A DNA stretch of 12,753 nucleotides from UMGS1484 sp045661365 (GTDB lineage: Bacteria; Bacillota; Clostridia; Oscillospirales; Acutalibacteraceae), in assembly GCA_045661365.1 (NCBI GenBank), contig JAZRFL010000187.1, positions 1 to 12,753 on the forward strand. Direction: 5' to 3'. Below the pieces are notes generated by a model. The model did no database searches. It saw only the letters and a list, made by a program, of their open reading frames with translations, and had not been told where the DNA came from. This document shows, in pieces, positions 1 through 6,544 of the stretch; position 1 is the stretch's first letter, and each line of letters begins with the position of its first letter. Both the position numbers and the translations under genes were made by a program.

Positions 1-862
1 ATTCGTTACTGGGCATTTCGTTGTACTCGGTAACCTCTACCTGGAACCCTGCCTCACGGTAGGTTTCAATAAAATCCCACAATTCTTTTGCCTTTTTGAA
101 ATCGGGGTTTTTGGCAATAACGTTGGTACGCATAATCGGAGGACGTACCAAAGCGCAACCGCTCAAGGCCTTCATAACCGGGGAGTTTTGGAAGTCAAAC
201 AAGATTTTGCGAATCCGTTCCACCCGTTCAAAACGGCTCATTTTAGAGGTGTCGGCATGCAGGTCTACGTGAGTTTCTTGTTTGTACCCTTTGGTTTGGG
301 TACTCATTTCCAAGGTGTAGCGAATGCGTTCTTGTCCGTTTTCAAACTCATCCTTAAAATACAAAGAAGAAACGTCCTCGCCGGTGGTTCCGCTTTTCAT
401 TTCATTCAAGCGTTTGTCAATAAAATATTGGATATTGAAAAGCAAGGTATAGATGAAGCGATTTTCGTATGTTTCGTAACTTTCTTCTTTATAAATGTTT
501 AAAATACGGTTGGGGGTCACGTTGTCCCCTTCTACCTTGGCAATCATGTTGGTATGCTGTGCCAAATGCTTGATCGAGTCGGTGGTGATCTTTCGCGCCA
601 ACTCAATGGGAATAATTTCCTCTTCCTGAGAAATAAACCGCCGAGGATTCCGAATGATGGTGTCCAAGGGGATAATACATTGCTCGATCGCTTCGATCCA
701 ACGAAGGTCGATCTGCTTGTCAACAAAGCGGTGCATAAAGGCAACCTCGCCTTTACCACTTTTGGCAATGTTCATAAAATGGGAATAGAAATCCTGCTGT
801 TGAATCTGCGAGATAAAATCCCTATTATATACGTCATATACTGTTTCAATATCTCGGCCCAA
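1..862 (-). CDS. DUF2357/McrC-like protein, N-terminal part (runs off the left edge)
   Basis: An open frame of 287 codons reads from a TTG at 862-860 to the window edge without a stop. The in-frame TGA at 880-878 rules out an earlier start, and no ATG occurs until about residue 28, inside well-structured sequence. GGGAGAG at 876-870 sits 7 bases before the TTG and supports it. The product is soluble and charged, with no signal peptide. The stretch YKEESYETYENRFIYTLLFN (about residues 122-141) resembles the ENRF motif of DUF2357 proteins, which sit N-terminal to a PD-(D/E)XK nuclease in McrC-like partners of McrB ATPases. That nuclease part, if present, lies outside the window. The gene begins 30 bp after a McrB-like ATPase, the usual mcrB-mcrC order, which strengthens the call. 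Family assignment comes from motif memory and context, so it is moderately sure. Nuclease activity cannot be judged. Confidence 0.6.
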   Translation of the reverse strand, partial: MGRDIETVYDVYNRDFISQIQQQDFYSHFMNIAKSGKGEVAFMHRFVDKQIDLRWIEAIEQCIIPLDTIIRNPRRFISQEEEIIPIELARKITTDSIKHLAQHTNMIAKVEGDNVTPNRILNIYKEESYETYENRFIYTLLFNIQYFIDKRLNEMKSGTTGEDVSSLYFKDEFENGQERIRYTLEMSTQTKGYKQETHVDLHADTSKMSRFERVERIRKILFDFQNSPVMKALSGCALVRPPIMRTNVIAKNPDFKKAKELWDFIETYREAGFQVEVTEYNEMPSNE

Positions 863-869
863 GGATGAT

Positions 870-876
870 CTCTCCC
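870..876 (-). promoter_or_regulatory. Ribosome binding site supporting a TTG start
   Basis: GGGAGAG on the minus strand lies 7 bases upstream of the TTG at 862-860. An ATG at 878-876 in another frame overlaps this site, has no Shine-Dalgarno sequence of its own and ends after ten codons, so it is not the gene start. Confidence 0.5.
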
Positions 877-892
877 ATCAAAAAAATATATA

Positions 893-2419
893 TTAGAACA
901 ATTTTTGCAGACGATGCAGATAGGCTTTGGATTCGCCCATGTTTTCTTTGCCGAATTCGGCATCCAAATATTCAATCAAGCCTTCGATCTCATCGCGGAT
1001 AAAAGCCAAGTTCAAGCTTTCAAACTTACGCAAGATCTTGTTTGCCAGTACGTAGTCGATCCCGTCGATTTCGGTACCGCCGCAACCTACGTAAGCAGGA
1101 ACAAATTCACGCAACTGCTTAACAATACGGTTACCGAACGCCAAACGGAAATGCTCGATTACGTAGTCGTCCAGCTTTTCCAGTTTTTTCAGGTTTTCTT
1201 CAGAAACCTTGTATTTTTCCTTGGCTTCGGCAAACATGGCTTCCAAATGCTTGTAGTCAATGTGCAGATTTTCGGTATAAGGTGCATCAAAATACACACC
1301 CTTGGAGTCGATGTTGATGGGCAAGGCACGGTCATATACCTTGTCGGAAATGGCAAAGGTGGAGTCGTCGTTGTTGGCGGTGCCGATATACCACATGTTT
1401 TCGGGCAAGCGGAACCGACCGTTTTCCAAGTGAATGGGGTCGCTGTCCCAACCACTGGGTACCAAGTCGATGACCCATTCGGTACGGGTTGGCATTTCCA
1501 AAATAGACAGCATTTCGGCGAAGTAGTATTCCACACGGGCAATATTCATTTCGTCCAAGATGGTCAAATGAATGTCATCCTTATAGGTGGCTTCGTACAT
1601 ACGCTTAAGGGTTTCGGTCTCGTTAAACCGTTTGGTAAATTCGTTGAAGTACCCAAACAATTCGGAACGGTCACGCCAAGAAGGCTGTACCGATGCAATG
1701 TTGGTATCGTTTTCTATAAATTTACCAAATGCGTAAGGCAACGACGTTTTACCGGTACCGGAAATACCTTGCAAAATAATCAGACGAGTGGAGGCAAAAG
1801 CCGCCAAGAACAGTCGAATGATACGAGGTTCGTAATAAAGTCCCATGCGAGAGCAAGCGAAGTTGCGGAATCTGTCGCAGATTTCAGGCAGGGTGATTTC
1901 GTAGTCGAAATCCTTTTGTTGGTAGTTTTCGAATTCCTTGTCCACCTGTGACAATTTGTAGAAGCGACTTTCCCCTTCTTCGATGGGTTTTTTGTGCATT
2001 TCTTCTACTTCGTCCAATTCGGCAGATTCGCCCGGTTTCAAGCCGATTTGAGAAACCTTCATGGCCAAAATGCGTTCTTTTTCGGTGGTCAATTTCACAA
2101 TTTCCCGATTCAAGTTGCCCACTTCGTTCAGCAGTTCTTCTTGGCTGACCAAGGTGTTGCGAATACGCACGTATTTGCGAATCAGCAAATAGATCACAAA
2201 TGCCAACGCGACCAAAGCCGCCACCAGCAAAATGACCACCAAAATGGCCAAGATCCATGCTACGGCGTCAAAGCTCCCCGAATAGGTCTTAAAGATCTCT
2301 ACGTAACGGGGTACGTTAAACATGCCTGCCAGGCCGCCGAAAAAGCCGGAAATTGCCGACCACAAGGAGCCGAAAAACGTGGCAAGAAAATCGGAAAGAA
2401 ATTTCACGAAAACGTCCAT
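893..2419 (-). CDS. Membrane-tethered McrB-like AAA+ ATPase
   Basis: This 508-residue protein starts at an ATG preceded by GAAAGGATAG. An amphipathic, glycine- and phenylalanine-rich N-terminus (about 1-35) is followed by a strong membrane segment (about 52-80) and a short heptad-like charged stretch (about 88-122). The C-terminal half is a AAA+ module of the McrB clade: Walker A GISGTGKTS (218-226, Lys224), a WRDRSELFGY segment (248-257), Walker B LTILDEMN (285-292, Asp289/Glu290) followed by ARVEYYFAEMLS, sensor-1-like GTANNDDSTF (346-355), and an arginine-finger-like YDRAL (362-366). All ATPase residues are intact. McrB-family motors hydrolyse nucleotide and stimulate a McrC-type partner, and the next gene looks like such a partner. 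No DUF3578-type DNA-recognition domain is present, and the membrane anchor replaces it. The ATPase is therefore expected at the cytoplasmic membrane, and its target is unknown. The AAA+ call is very sure and the McrB affiliation fairly sure. Confidence 0.85.
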   Translation of the reverse strand: MDVFVKFLSDFLATFFGSLWSAISGFFGGLAGMFNVPRYVEIFKTYSGSFDAVAWILAILVVILLVAALVALAFVIYLLIRKYVRIRNTLVSQEELLNEVGNLNREIVKLTTEKERILAMKVSQIGLKPGESAELDEVEEMHKKPIEEGESRFYKLSQVDKEFENYQQKDFDYEITLPEICDRFRNFACSRMGLYYEPRIIRLFLAAFASTRLIILQGISGTGKTSLPYAFGKFIENDTNIASVQPSWRDRSELFGYFNEFTKRFNETETLKRMYEATYKDDIHLTILDEMNIARVEYYFAEMLSILEMPTRTEWVIDLVPSGWDSDPIHLENGRFRLPENMWYIGTANNDDSTFAISDKVYDRALPINIDSKGVYFDAPYTENLHIDYKHLEAMFAEAKEKYKVSEENLKKLEKLDDYVIEHFRLAFGNRIVKQLREFVPAYVGCGGTEIDGIDYVLANKILRKFESLNLAFIRDEIEGLIEYLDAEFGKENMGESKAYLHRLQKLF

Positions 2420-2440
2420 AATTAACTATCCTTTCGATGA

Positions 2441-2562
2441 AAAATGCGCAATTGGAAGCAAGCCGAGATTGTCCCGCGCTGAATTTAATGAATAAAAACC
2501 GCACAATGAACCAACCGCACCTGAATACGGCTGTTTGGCACCTGCTTTCAATTGCGCATTTT
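2441..2562. repeat. Element bounded by 20-bp inverted repeats
   Basis: Positions 2441-2460 and 2543-2562 are inverted copies matching at 19 of 20 bases, with one G/T pairing at 2455/2548. They enclose 82 bp. AGCCG at 2461-2465 and CGGCT at 2528-2532 extend the pairing across a bulge. The element fills most of the gap between the signal peptidase and the ATPase gene, and its right arm overlaps the peptidase stop codon (2561-2563). In operon RNA it could form a long stem ending in a U-rich tail, so it might attenuate transcription or be a processing site. A small non-autonomous insertion (MITE-like) is the other option. No clear target-site duplication is seen. Confidence 0.6.
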
Positions 2563-3274
2563 ATTCAGAAATCTCGTCTTGCGATTGTTGGTCTTCCGTT
2601 GGTTGGGCAGTTTGTTGCTCCAGCGCTTGTTGTTCCAAGTACTGTGCAATAATAGCATCTTTCACGTCGTCGGACGCAAGTTCTGCCACTTCATTTGCCA
2701 TATCCACCTTTTTATTATGCATAATGGTGGAAACCAAACGGTAAACTTGATACAGAGTAAACAACAAAATGGGAAGCAAAATCACACAGAAAAAGCCCCA
2801 TTTCGAGCTCAAAAAGTCCATAACATCGCCCATACAAGGGATGGAGGTGCCGGTGTATTTCCCCACAACGTCACCGGGGGTGATCAATACATCGTCTGCC
2901 TTCGTGTTGGCGTCACCCTTGGTTTCGTAGAACAAGGTACCGTCGTTGTCGACAACTGTTACGATTCTGTGGGTGTTGAGAATTCTTTGACCGTTTTCAT
3001 AGGTCCAGAAGGTAATAACATCCCCTTTTTTCAGGGTTTGTTTTACTTCATCTTCACTCTCAAAGGATTCTACAAAAATGTAGTCTCCTTCGTCAAAGGT
3101 GGGCGACATTGAGCCGGATTGTACCGACAAAGGACTGTAACCAAATACTTGGGGAACGTTTTGATTGGCATTGGACGAGACAGCCACCATGGAAATAAAA
3201 ACAGCAAAAATTACCAAGATGGCAATCACAACATCCAAAGCAATGTTCAAAATCTTTTTCATTACAGGGTTCAT
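2561..3274 (-). CDS. sipW: SipW/ER-type signal peptidase I
   Basis: This 237-residue membrane serine peptidase would remove signal peptides from exported proteins, most likely the TasA-like protein encoded just upstream. A membrane segment (about 8-32) is followed by the catalytic box SVQSGSMSPTF (50-60), with nucleophile Ser55. THRI (101-104) puts His102 where bacterial LepB enzymes have lysine, and KGDANTKADD (119-128) supplies the acidic residue. This Ser-His-Asp set is typical of archaeal, eukaryotic and SipW-type peptidases. A second membrane segment lies at about 158-182. The tail after it (about 185-237), presumably cytosolic, is acidic and glutamine-rich, which is longer than usual and unexplained. 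AAAGGAT precedes the ATG at 3274; a second ATG at 3262 is possible. The symbol is given by family analogy to Bacillus SipW, not orthology. Confidence 0.88.
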   Translation of the reverse strand: MNPVMKKILNIALDVVIAILVIFAVFISMVAVSSNANQNVPQVFGYSPLSVQSGSMSPTFDEGDYIFVESFESEDEVKQTLKKGDVITFWTYENGQRILNTHRIVTVVDNDGTLFYETKGDANTKADDVLITPGDVVGKYTGTSIPCMGDVMDFLSSKWGFFCVILLPILLFTLYQVYRLVSTIMHNKKVDMANEVAELASDDVKDAIIAQYLEQQALEQQTAQPTEDQQSQDEISE

Positions 3275-3313
3275 GATAACAGATCCTTTATAATTTAAAC
3301 ATTACATAAACAA

Positions 3314-3356
3314 CTTTTCCCAAGGGCTGTTTTCACAGCCCTTGGGTAAGTAAAAG
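3314..3356 (-). other. Strong RNA hairpin between the TasA-like gene and the signal peptidase gene
   Basis: Positions 3319-3330 and 3335-3346 form a perfect 12-bp GC-rich stem with a 4-base loop. CTTTT/AAAAG at 3314-3318 and 3352-3356 can lengthen the stem beyond a 5-base bulge. In the operon RNA the stem is followed by AAAAGTTGTTT rather than a U tract, so a full intrinsic terminator is unlikely. A 3'-end stabiliser or partial terminator that lowers expression of the downstream peptidase relative to the structural protein fits better. Confidence 0.7.
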
Positions 3357-3363
3357 CGGAGAT

Positions 3364-4263
3364 TTATGCTTCGGGAGCAATAAATTTCAAAGTGGTGTTA
3401 AATACACCGCCGGAAGTACCGTTCAAGCAGTCGAGGTCTTCGCCTTCCATCCAGATGTAGATACGAACTTTGTTGTAGCCTTTTTCAAGGGTCAAAATGT
3501 CGGTATCGGCAGTCATGGTGAAGGTTTCAACTTGTTGTTTTTGGCTATCGCCAATGTTGACGCCGGCTTCTTTAACGCCGTTATAGGTCAATTTTTGACC
3601 ATCATTGGCATCAGCAAATTGAGCATTAGCAGCAGCGGAACGAACAGTAGCGTTGGGTTCCCAAATTTTGGTGGAAGCAGCAGTGTTCAAGCTACGGGCG
3701 TTAGCAGCGGTAGCAGCGTTGCCCAAGTCGATGAAAGCTACACGTACAGCAGTTTCAGCATCGGAATCGGTGGTACCAGCAATAACTTGAGAACCGGTGT
3801 AACCCAATTTGATGGTTTTGGTGCTGTCCATTTTGAAGAACAAGTCGAAGGCGATAAAGTTACCGTTGGTACCGGCAACTTCAACGTCAGCGCTGGTGGT
3901 CAGGTTACCGGTGCCATCCAAAGTACCGGTGAACATTTCCATTTTACCGTTAACCACGTTACCGGCAGTAGAAACAGGGTTTACTTGACCGGCAGGCAAT
4001 TGGTTAACAACACCGGTGTAACCGGCAGCTTGGATTGCAGCGATATCGGACAAAGCGGCGGTGTCGAGGCTGGAAGTCCAGTTAGTACCGTCAACAGAGA
4101 TTTGAATACCGTCTGCGGCAACAACTTGTACTTGCAAATTGTTGATGGTAGCATCGTTACCGGTGGTAAACCATGCGTAGGTTGCGCTGGACAAAGCAAC
4201 AACGGAAACCAATACCATAGCAATCACGGGCAATAATGCTTTTTTCTTCAGGTTTTTGCTCAT
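3364..4263 (-). CDS. TasA/camelysin-like secreted matrix protein with SipW-dependent signal peptide
   Basis: This 299-residue secreted protein has the hallmark signal peptide of SipW substrates: a basic start (KNLKKKA), a hydrophobic core (about 9-25) and SSATYAWFTTG at 25-35, with cleavage expected near Ala30. The mature part is rich in Ala, Thr, Asn, Gly and Val, as expected of a beta-rich fibre or surface-layer-like subunit. The C-terminal motif IWMEGEDLDCLN (270-281) is shared in form with the neighbouring membrane-anchored protein. Cys279 within it is the only cysteine in the whole protein. TasA and camelysin relatives form extracellular fibres in biofilm matrices, and the adjacent SipW-type peptidase supports that class. 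AAAGGAG lies 9 bases before the ATG, and the strong hairpin after the stop codon fits a highly expressed product. Class assignment is firm, but fibre formation is inferred. Confidence 0.82.
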   Translation of the reverse strand: MSKNLKKKALLPVIAMVLVSVVALSSATYAWFTTGNDATINNLQVQVVAADGIQISVDGTNWTSSLDTAALSDIAAIQAAGYTGVVNQLPAGQVNPVSTAGNVVNGKMEMFTGTLDGTGNLTTSADVEVAGTNGNFIAFDLFFKMDSTKTIKLGYTGSQVIAGTTDSDAETAVRVAFIDLGNAATAANARSLNTAASTKIWEPNATVRSAAANAQFADANDGQKLTYNGVKEAGVNIGDSQKQQVETFTMTADTDILTLEKGYNKVRIYIWMEGEDLDCLNGTSGGVFNTTLKFIAPEA

Positions 4264-4323
4264 TTTACATTTCTCCTTTAAAAGAATTTATCACCAATGG
4301 TTGGCAACATAAAGCAAGAGATC

Positions 4324-4355
4324 GGTACAGGGCAAACGCCCTTGCTGTTTGTACC
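4324..4355. other. Inverted repeat in the leader of the TasA-like gene
   Basis: GGTACA at 4324-4329 pairs with TGTACC at 4350-4355. Inside, AGGGC/GCCCT (4329-4333 and 4338-4342) can form a competing or nested hairpin. The site lies just after the stop of the upstream gene and about 60 bases before the TasA-like start. It may shape message stability or translation in this gap. There is no U tract, so it is not a terminator. Confidence 0.35.
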
Positions 4356-4359
4356 TACC

Positions 4360-5073
4360 CTAAACGGGTGTCTTGGTGCCGGTGACTCGCAGGTTCATCG
4401 ACATCTTGACCTCTCCTCCTTTTATGTCGTCAACACATTCAGGATCGTTTCCTTCCAGCCAAATAACCACCGTGTATTTGTCGACCTTGCCCGGGGCAAA
4501 GCCGCCGACCGGCTCGCTCATTACCCGCGAGGCAGAAGCAAAGTTTTTGGTGGCGTCGGGTTCCGGCTGTGTAGAGCCCTTTTGGGGTTTGGCATAGACC
4601 GTTTCGGTACCGTTGCGAATCACCATAACGCGAACCGCTTCATCTGCCCCCAGGGCGGCCGATTCGATCACGATCTCGGCTTGATAGTCGATTTCGTCTA
4701 TGCCTATGTTTTTCACGTAAAAGGTGTGGGCAATATAGTCCTCACCGTTATGGGCACCGTCTACCTCATGAAGGTCTTCGGGCAACCACGCTTTGGTAAT
4801 ATTGGTCATTTCAGGTACCACGTCAGCTTGAATCACCGTAGTGGGTTTGCTGAAATCGGCGGTATTGCACAACGAAAGCGAACCGGCGAACTCTTCGGGA
4901 ACCATAACCGTAAAGTTACCCGCTTTGTTTACAAACACCGACAAACCATAAAAGAGCGCCAACAAAGTAACGGCGATAAGCGCTACCACAACAGCAACTC
5001 TTAAAAACATTTTACGACGATTTAGCTTACGAGCGGTCACCCGCGCCGCAAATCGCCCCATGCCTTCGTTCAT
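4360..5073 (-). CDS. Membrane-anchored TasA-related protein
   Basis: This 237-residue protein has a strongly basic cytosolic head (about 1-25, many Arg/Lys), one membrane segment (about 23-46) and an extracytoplasmic domain of about 190 residues. It lacks the ATYAWFT-type cleavage site of its neighbour, so it probably stays anchored. The outer domain resembles the TasA-like product in layout: YIAHTFYVKN (113-122) against FIAFDLFFKM, EAVRVMVIRNG (145-155) against TAVRVAFIDLG, and IWLEGNDPECVD (204-215) against IWMEGEDLDCLN. It carries two cysteines, 69 and 213. It may be a minor or anchoring subunit of the same surface structure, loosely comparable to TapA in Bacillus, but no sequence link to TapA is claimed. 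GGCGGTG precedes the ATG at 5073. The gene starts 52 bp after the degenerate HD-GYP/EAL gene. Confidence 0.72.
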   Translation of the reverse strand: MNEGMGRFAARVTARKLNRRKMFLRVAVVVALIAVTLLALFYGLSVFVNKAGNFTVMVPEEFAGSLSLCNTADFSKPTTVIQADVVPEMTNITKAWLPEDLHEVDGAHNGEDYIAHTFYVKNIGIDEIDYQAEIVIESAALGADEAVRVMVIRNGTETVYAKPQKGSTQPEPDATKNFASASRVMSEPVGGFAPGKVDKYTVVIWLEGNDPECVDDIKGGEVKMSMNLRVTGTKTPV

Positions 5074-5125
5074 ACCGTTTCACCGCCTTTGTTTGTGATA
5101 ATAATAAGGAATCATTCTGTCGGAA

Positions 5126-6433
5126 TCACCATGCATTAAAGCAATTCCCTTGCATATATCGGCAGCCTAATTCTGCCAAACGTTCTTGTTGTTTTGCTTG
5201 ATTGACACCAAAAGCATATACCTTGGTCTCCAACGTTTTTGCCAATTGCATAATGCTTTTCACGATCTCGTAGGTTTTGTGATTGTCTGCCACGTTATCG
5301 ATCAAACTGCCGGACAATTCAATCACGTCGAAATCCCATTCGCTCAGCTTGGCCAGATTGGCATATTCGCTGCCGAAATTGCTGAGGGTCAAGCCGATCC
5401 CCATGCTTTTGAGCCGACCGAGTACGTCGGTCATGGGTTTGTCTTCATATGCCAACACGGTTTCGCTCAAGGCAAATCGTACCATGGCAGGGTCGATCAA
5501 ATAGTCGGAAAACAGTTTTTCCAAGCCTGCCAAAAAGCTCTTTTTCCGCAGGCAAGAGGGAGAAACCTCTACCGTAACAGGCAAGGAGGAAGCCGATTGG
5601 TCGAATTTAGACAACGCCAAGCGTTCGCACAAACGAGTCATTCCCAACAAGGTCAAGGCAGGCAAACGACCGTTTTTTTCAGCAACCGAAAGGTACACCT
5701 CGGGTTGAATGGTGCCTTGCTTGTCGTCGTTTAGTACCAAACGACCACGGTAGGCAAAGACCTTTTCTTTGGGAACGTCGTACACCGGTAAATATTGCAA
5801 TTCCACCGCAGGAGTGTCGGTATGCAAATACCGCCGAAGCCATGCTTCTTGTTGCTCGTATCGCCGTGTAACGATTTCTTTTGCCAAAGCCACCATAGAC
5901 GGGTCTAATTCTTTTCCGTCTTGACGATCCAGCTTGTTGAACAGATCTTTTTGGCTTGCTTGTTGCAGCATGTTTTGGGCAACTACTTGTGCCACCGCCA
6001 GCATACGTGCCACGGGGGGGATTTGCTCCTCTTGGAAGCGACCGGGTCCACCGGTACCGTCGAAATGCTCGTAGCGAAATTCCATAGCCTGCCGCAAAAG
6101 TTCAAAGCCAACCGTTTCCTCTTTGGTCAAGTTGGGATCTTGTGCCAACGCACCGTTGAGCACCATTAAGCTATGATGAACGTTTTTGGAGGCTTCGCTG
6201 CTGAACACGCCGTCTTCGTCCACAGGGACTGCTTCGCCTACGTCGTAGTAGGTCAAATATTTTTCCAATTTACCTATGTATGTGTAGTAAAAGGTCCGCG
6301 AGGGTTCATAAACCTTTTTTTCGGCCAATTCTTTATACATTTCGGCAACCAAAGAAGCGGTCAATTTATTACACATAACCCTTTGAAAGGGCAACGCAGA
6401 AAAATACTGTTTCATTTGCTCAATGGCACGCAT
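5126..6433 (-). CDS. Degenerate HD-GYP/EAL double-domain protein (likely catalytically dead)
   Basis: This 435-residue soluble protein starts at ATG 6433, chosen because AAAGGAG lies 7 bases upstream; an in-frame ATG at 6475 has no such site. Residues about 80-195 resemble an HD-GYP phosphodiesterase: a VHHSLM segment (85-90) stands where LHDIGK is expected, YEHFDGTGGP (121-130) replaces HHErwDGsGYP, and IPPVARMLAVAQVV (138-151) follows. Residues about 208-435 resemble an EAL phosphodiesterase: LQYLPVYDV (212-220) matches the YQPI strand, but the EAL triplet is lost (AYRGR, 227-231). DDFG has become SNFG (351-354), the KID region is IELS (371-374), and AEGVE is AFGVN (407-411), ending in GCRYMQGNCF. 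Nearly all metal-binding residues of both domains are gone, so hydrolysis of c-di-GMP is unlikely. A receptor, scaffold or allosteric role is inferred. It is the first gene after the strong promoter and heads the matrix-gene cluster. Confidence 0.8.
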   Translation of the reverse strand: MRAIEQMKQYFSALPFQRVMCNKLTASLVAEMYKELAEKKVYEPSRTFYYTYIGKLEKYLTYYDVGEAVPVDEDGVFSSEASKNVHHSLMVLNGALAQDPNLTKEETVGFELLRQAMEFRYEHFDGTGGPGRFQEEQIPPVARMLAVAQVVAQNMLQQASQKDLFNKLDRQDGKELDPSMVALAKEIVTRRYEQQEAWLRRYLHTDTPAVELQYLPVYDVPKEKVFAYRGRLVLNDDKQGTIQPEVYLSVAEKNGRLPALTLLGMTRLCERLALSKFDQSASSLPVTVEVSPSCLRKKSFLAGLEKLFSDYLIDPAMVRFALSETVLAYEDKPMTDVLGRLKSMGIGLTLSNFGSEYANLAKLSEWDFDVIELSGSLIDNVADNHKTYEIVKSIMQLAKTLETKVYAFGVNQAKQQERLAELGCRYMQGNCFNAW

Positions 6434-6440
6434 AATACCG

Positions 6441-6447
6441 CTCCTTT
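6441..6447 (-). promoter_or_regulatory. Ribosome binding site that sets the start of the HD-GYP/EAL gene
   Basis: AAAGGAG on the minus strand, 7 bases before ATG 6433-6431, favours that codon over the longer reading that would begin at 6475, which lacks a comparable site. Confidence 0.75.
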
Positions 6448-6515
6448 TTCTACCGAAATCGAACATCCGTACCAAGAAGGTACACGAAGCCTACTTTACT
6501 ATAGATATTTATGCT

Positions 6516-6544
6516 ATTATAGCATTAACTTTGTTCGATTACAA
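6516..6544 (-). promoter_or_regulatory. Sigma-A promoter of the matrix/ATPase gene cluster
   Basis: On the minus strand TTGTAA (6544-6539) and a perfect TATAAT (6521-6516) are separated by 17 bases. TGC directly before the -10 gives an extended -10 element. The -10 box lies inside a perfect palindrome, ATGCTAT-T-ATAGCAT (6511-6525), which could be an operator. The leader from the expected start site to ATG 6433 is about 75 bases and contains a small GTACC/GGTAC hairpin at 6469-6483. Confidence 0.78.

Noticed and set aside
772..975. Minus-strand open frame across the ATPase/DUF2357 junction
   Set aside because: It overlaps the end of one gene and the start of the next in the wrong frame and has no start signal.
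905..1951. Long plus-strand open frame antisense to the McrB-like ATPase gene
   Set aside because: It has no ribosome binding site, no recognisable domain, and lies entirely opposite a gene with intact AAA+ motifs.
3532..4236. Plus-strand open frame antisense to the TasA-like gene
   Set aside because: It arises from the repetitive Ala/Thr/Val codons of the real gene on the other strand and has no start signal.
4324..4370. Possible c-di-GMP (GEMM) riboswitch, because of CAGGGCAAAC on the plus strand
   Set aside because: The match is a short core only, on the strand opposite to the genes, and the other conserved GEMM segments are missing.
5108..5128. GGAATCA direct repeat between the HD-GYP/EAL gene and the anchored TasA-like gene
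   Set aside because: It is only 7 bp, overlaps a stop codon, and could easily be chance.
6434..6475. Longer start of the HD-GYP/EAL protein at 6475
   Set aside because: The AAAGGAG site 7 bases before ATG 6433 would fall inside the coding sequence, and 6475 has no such site.
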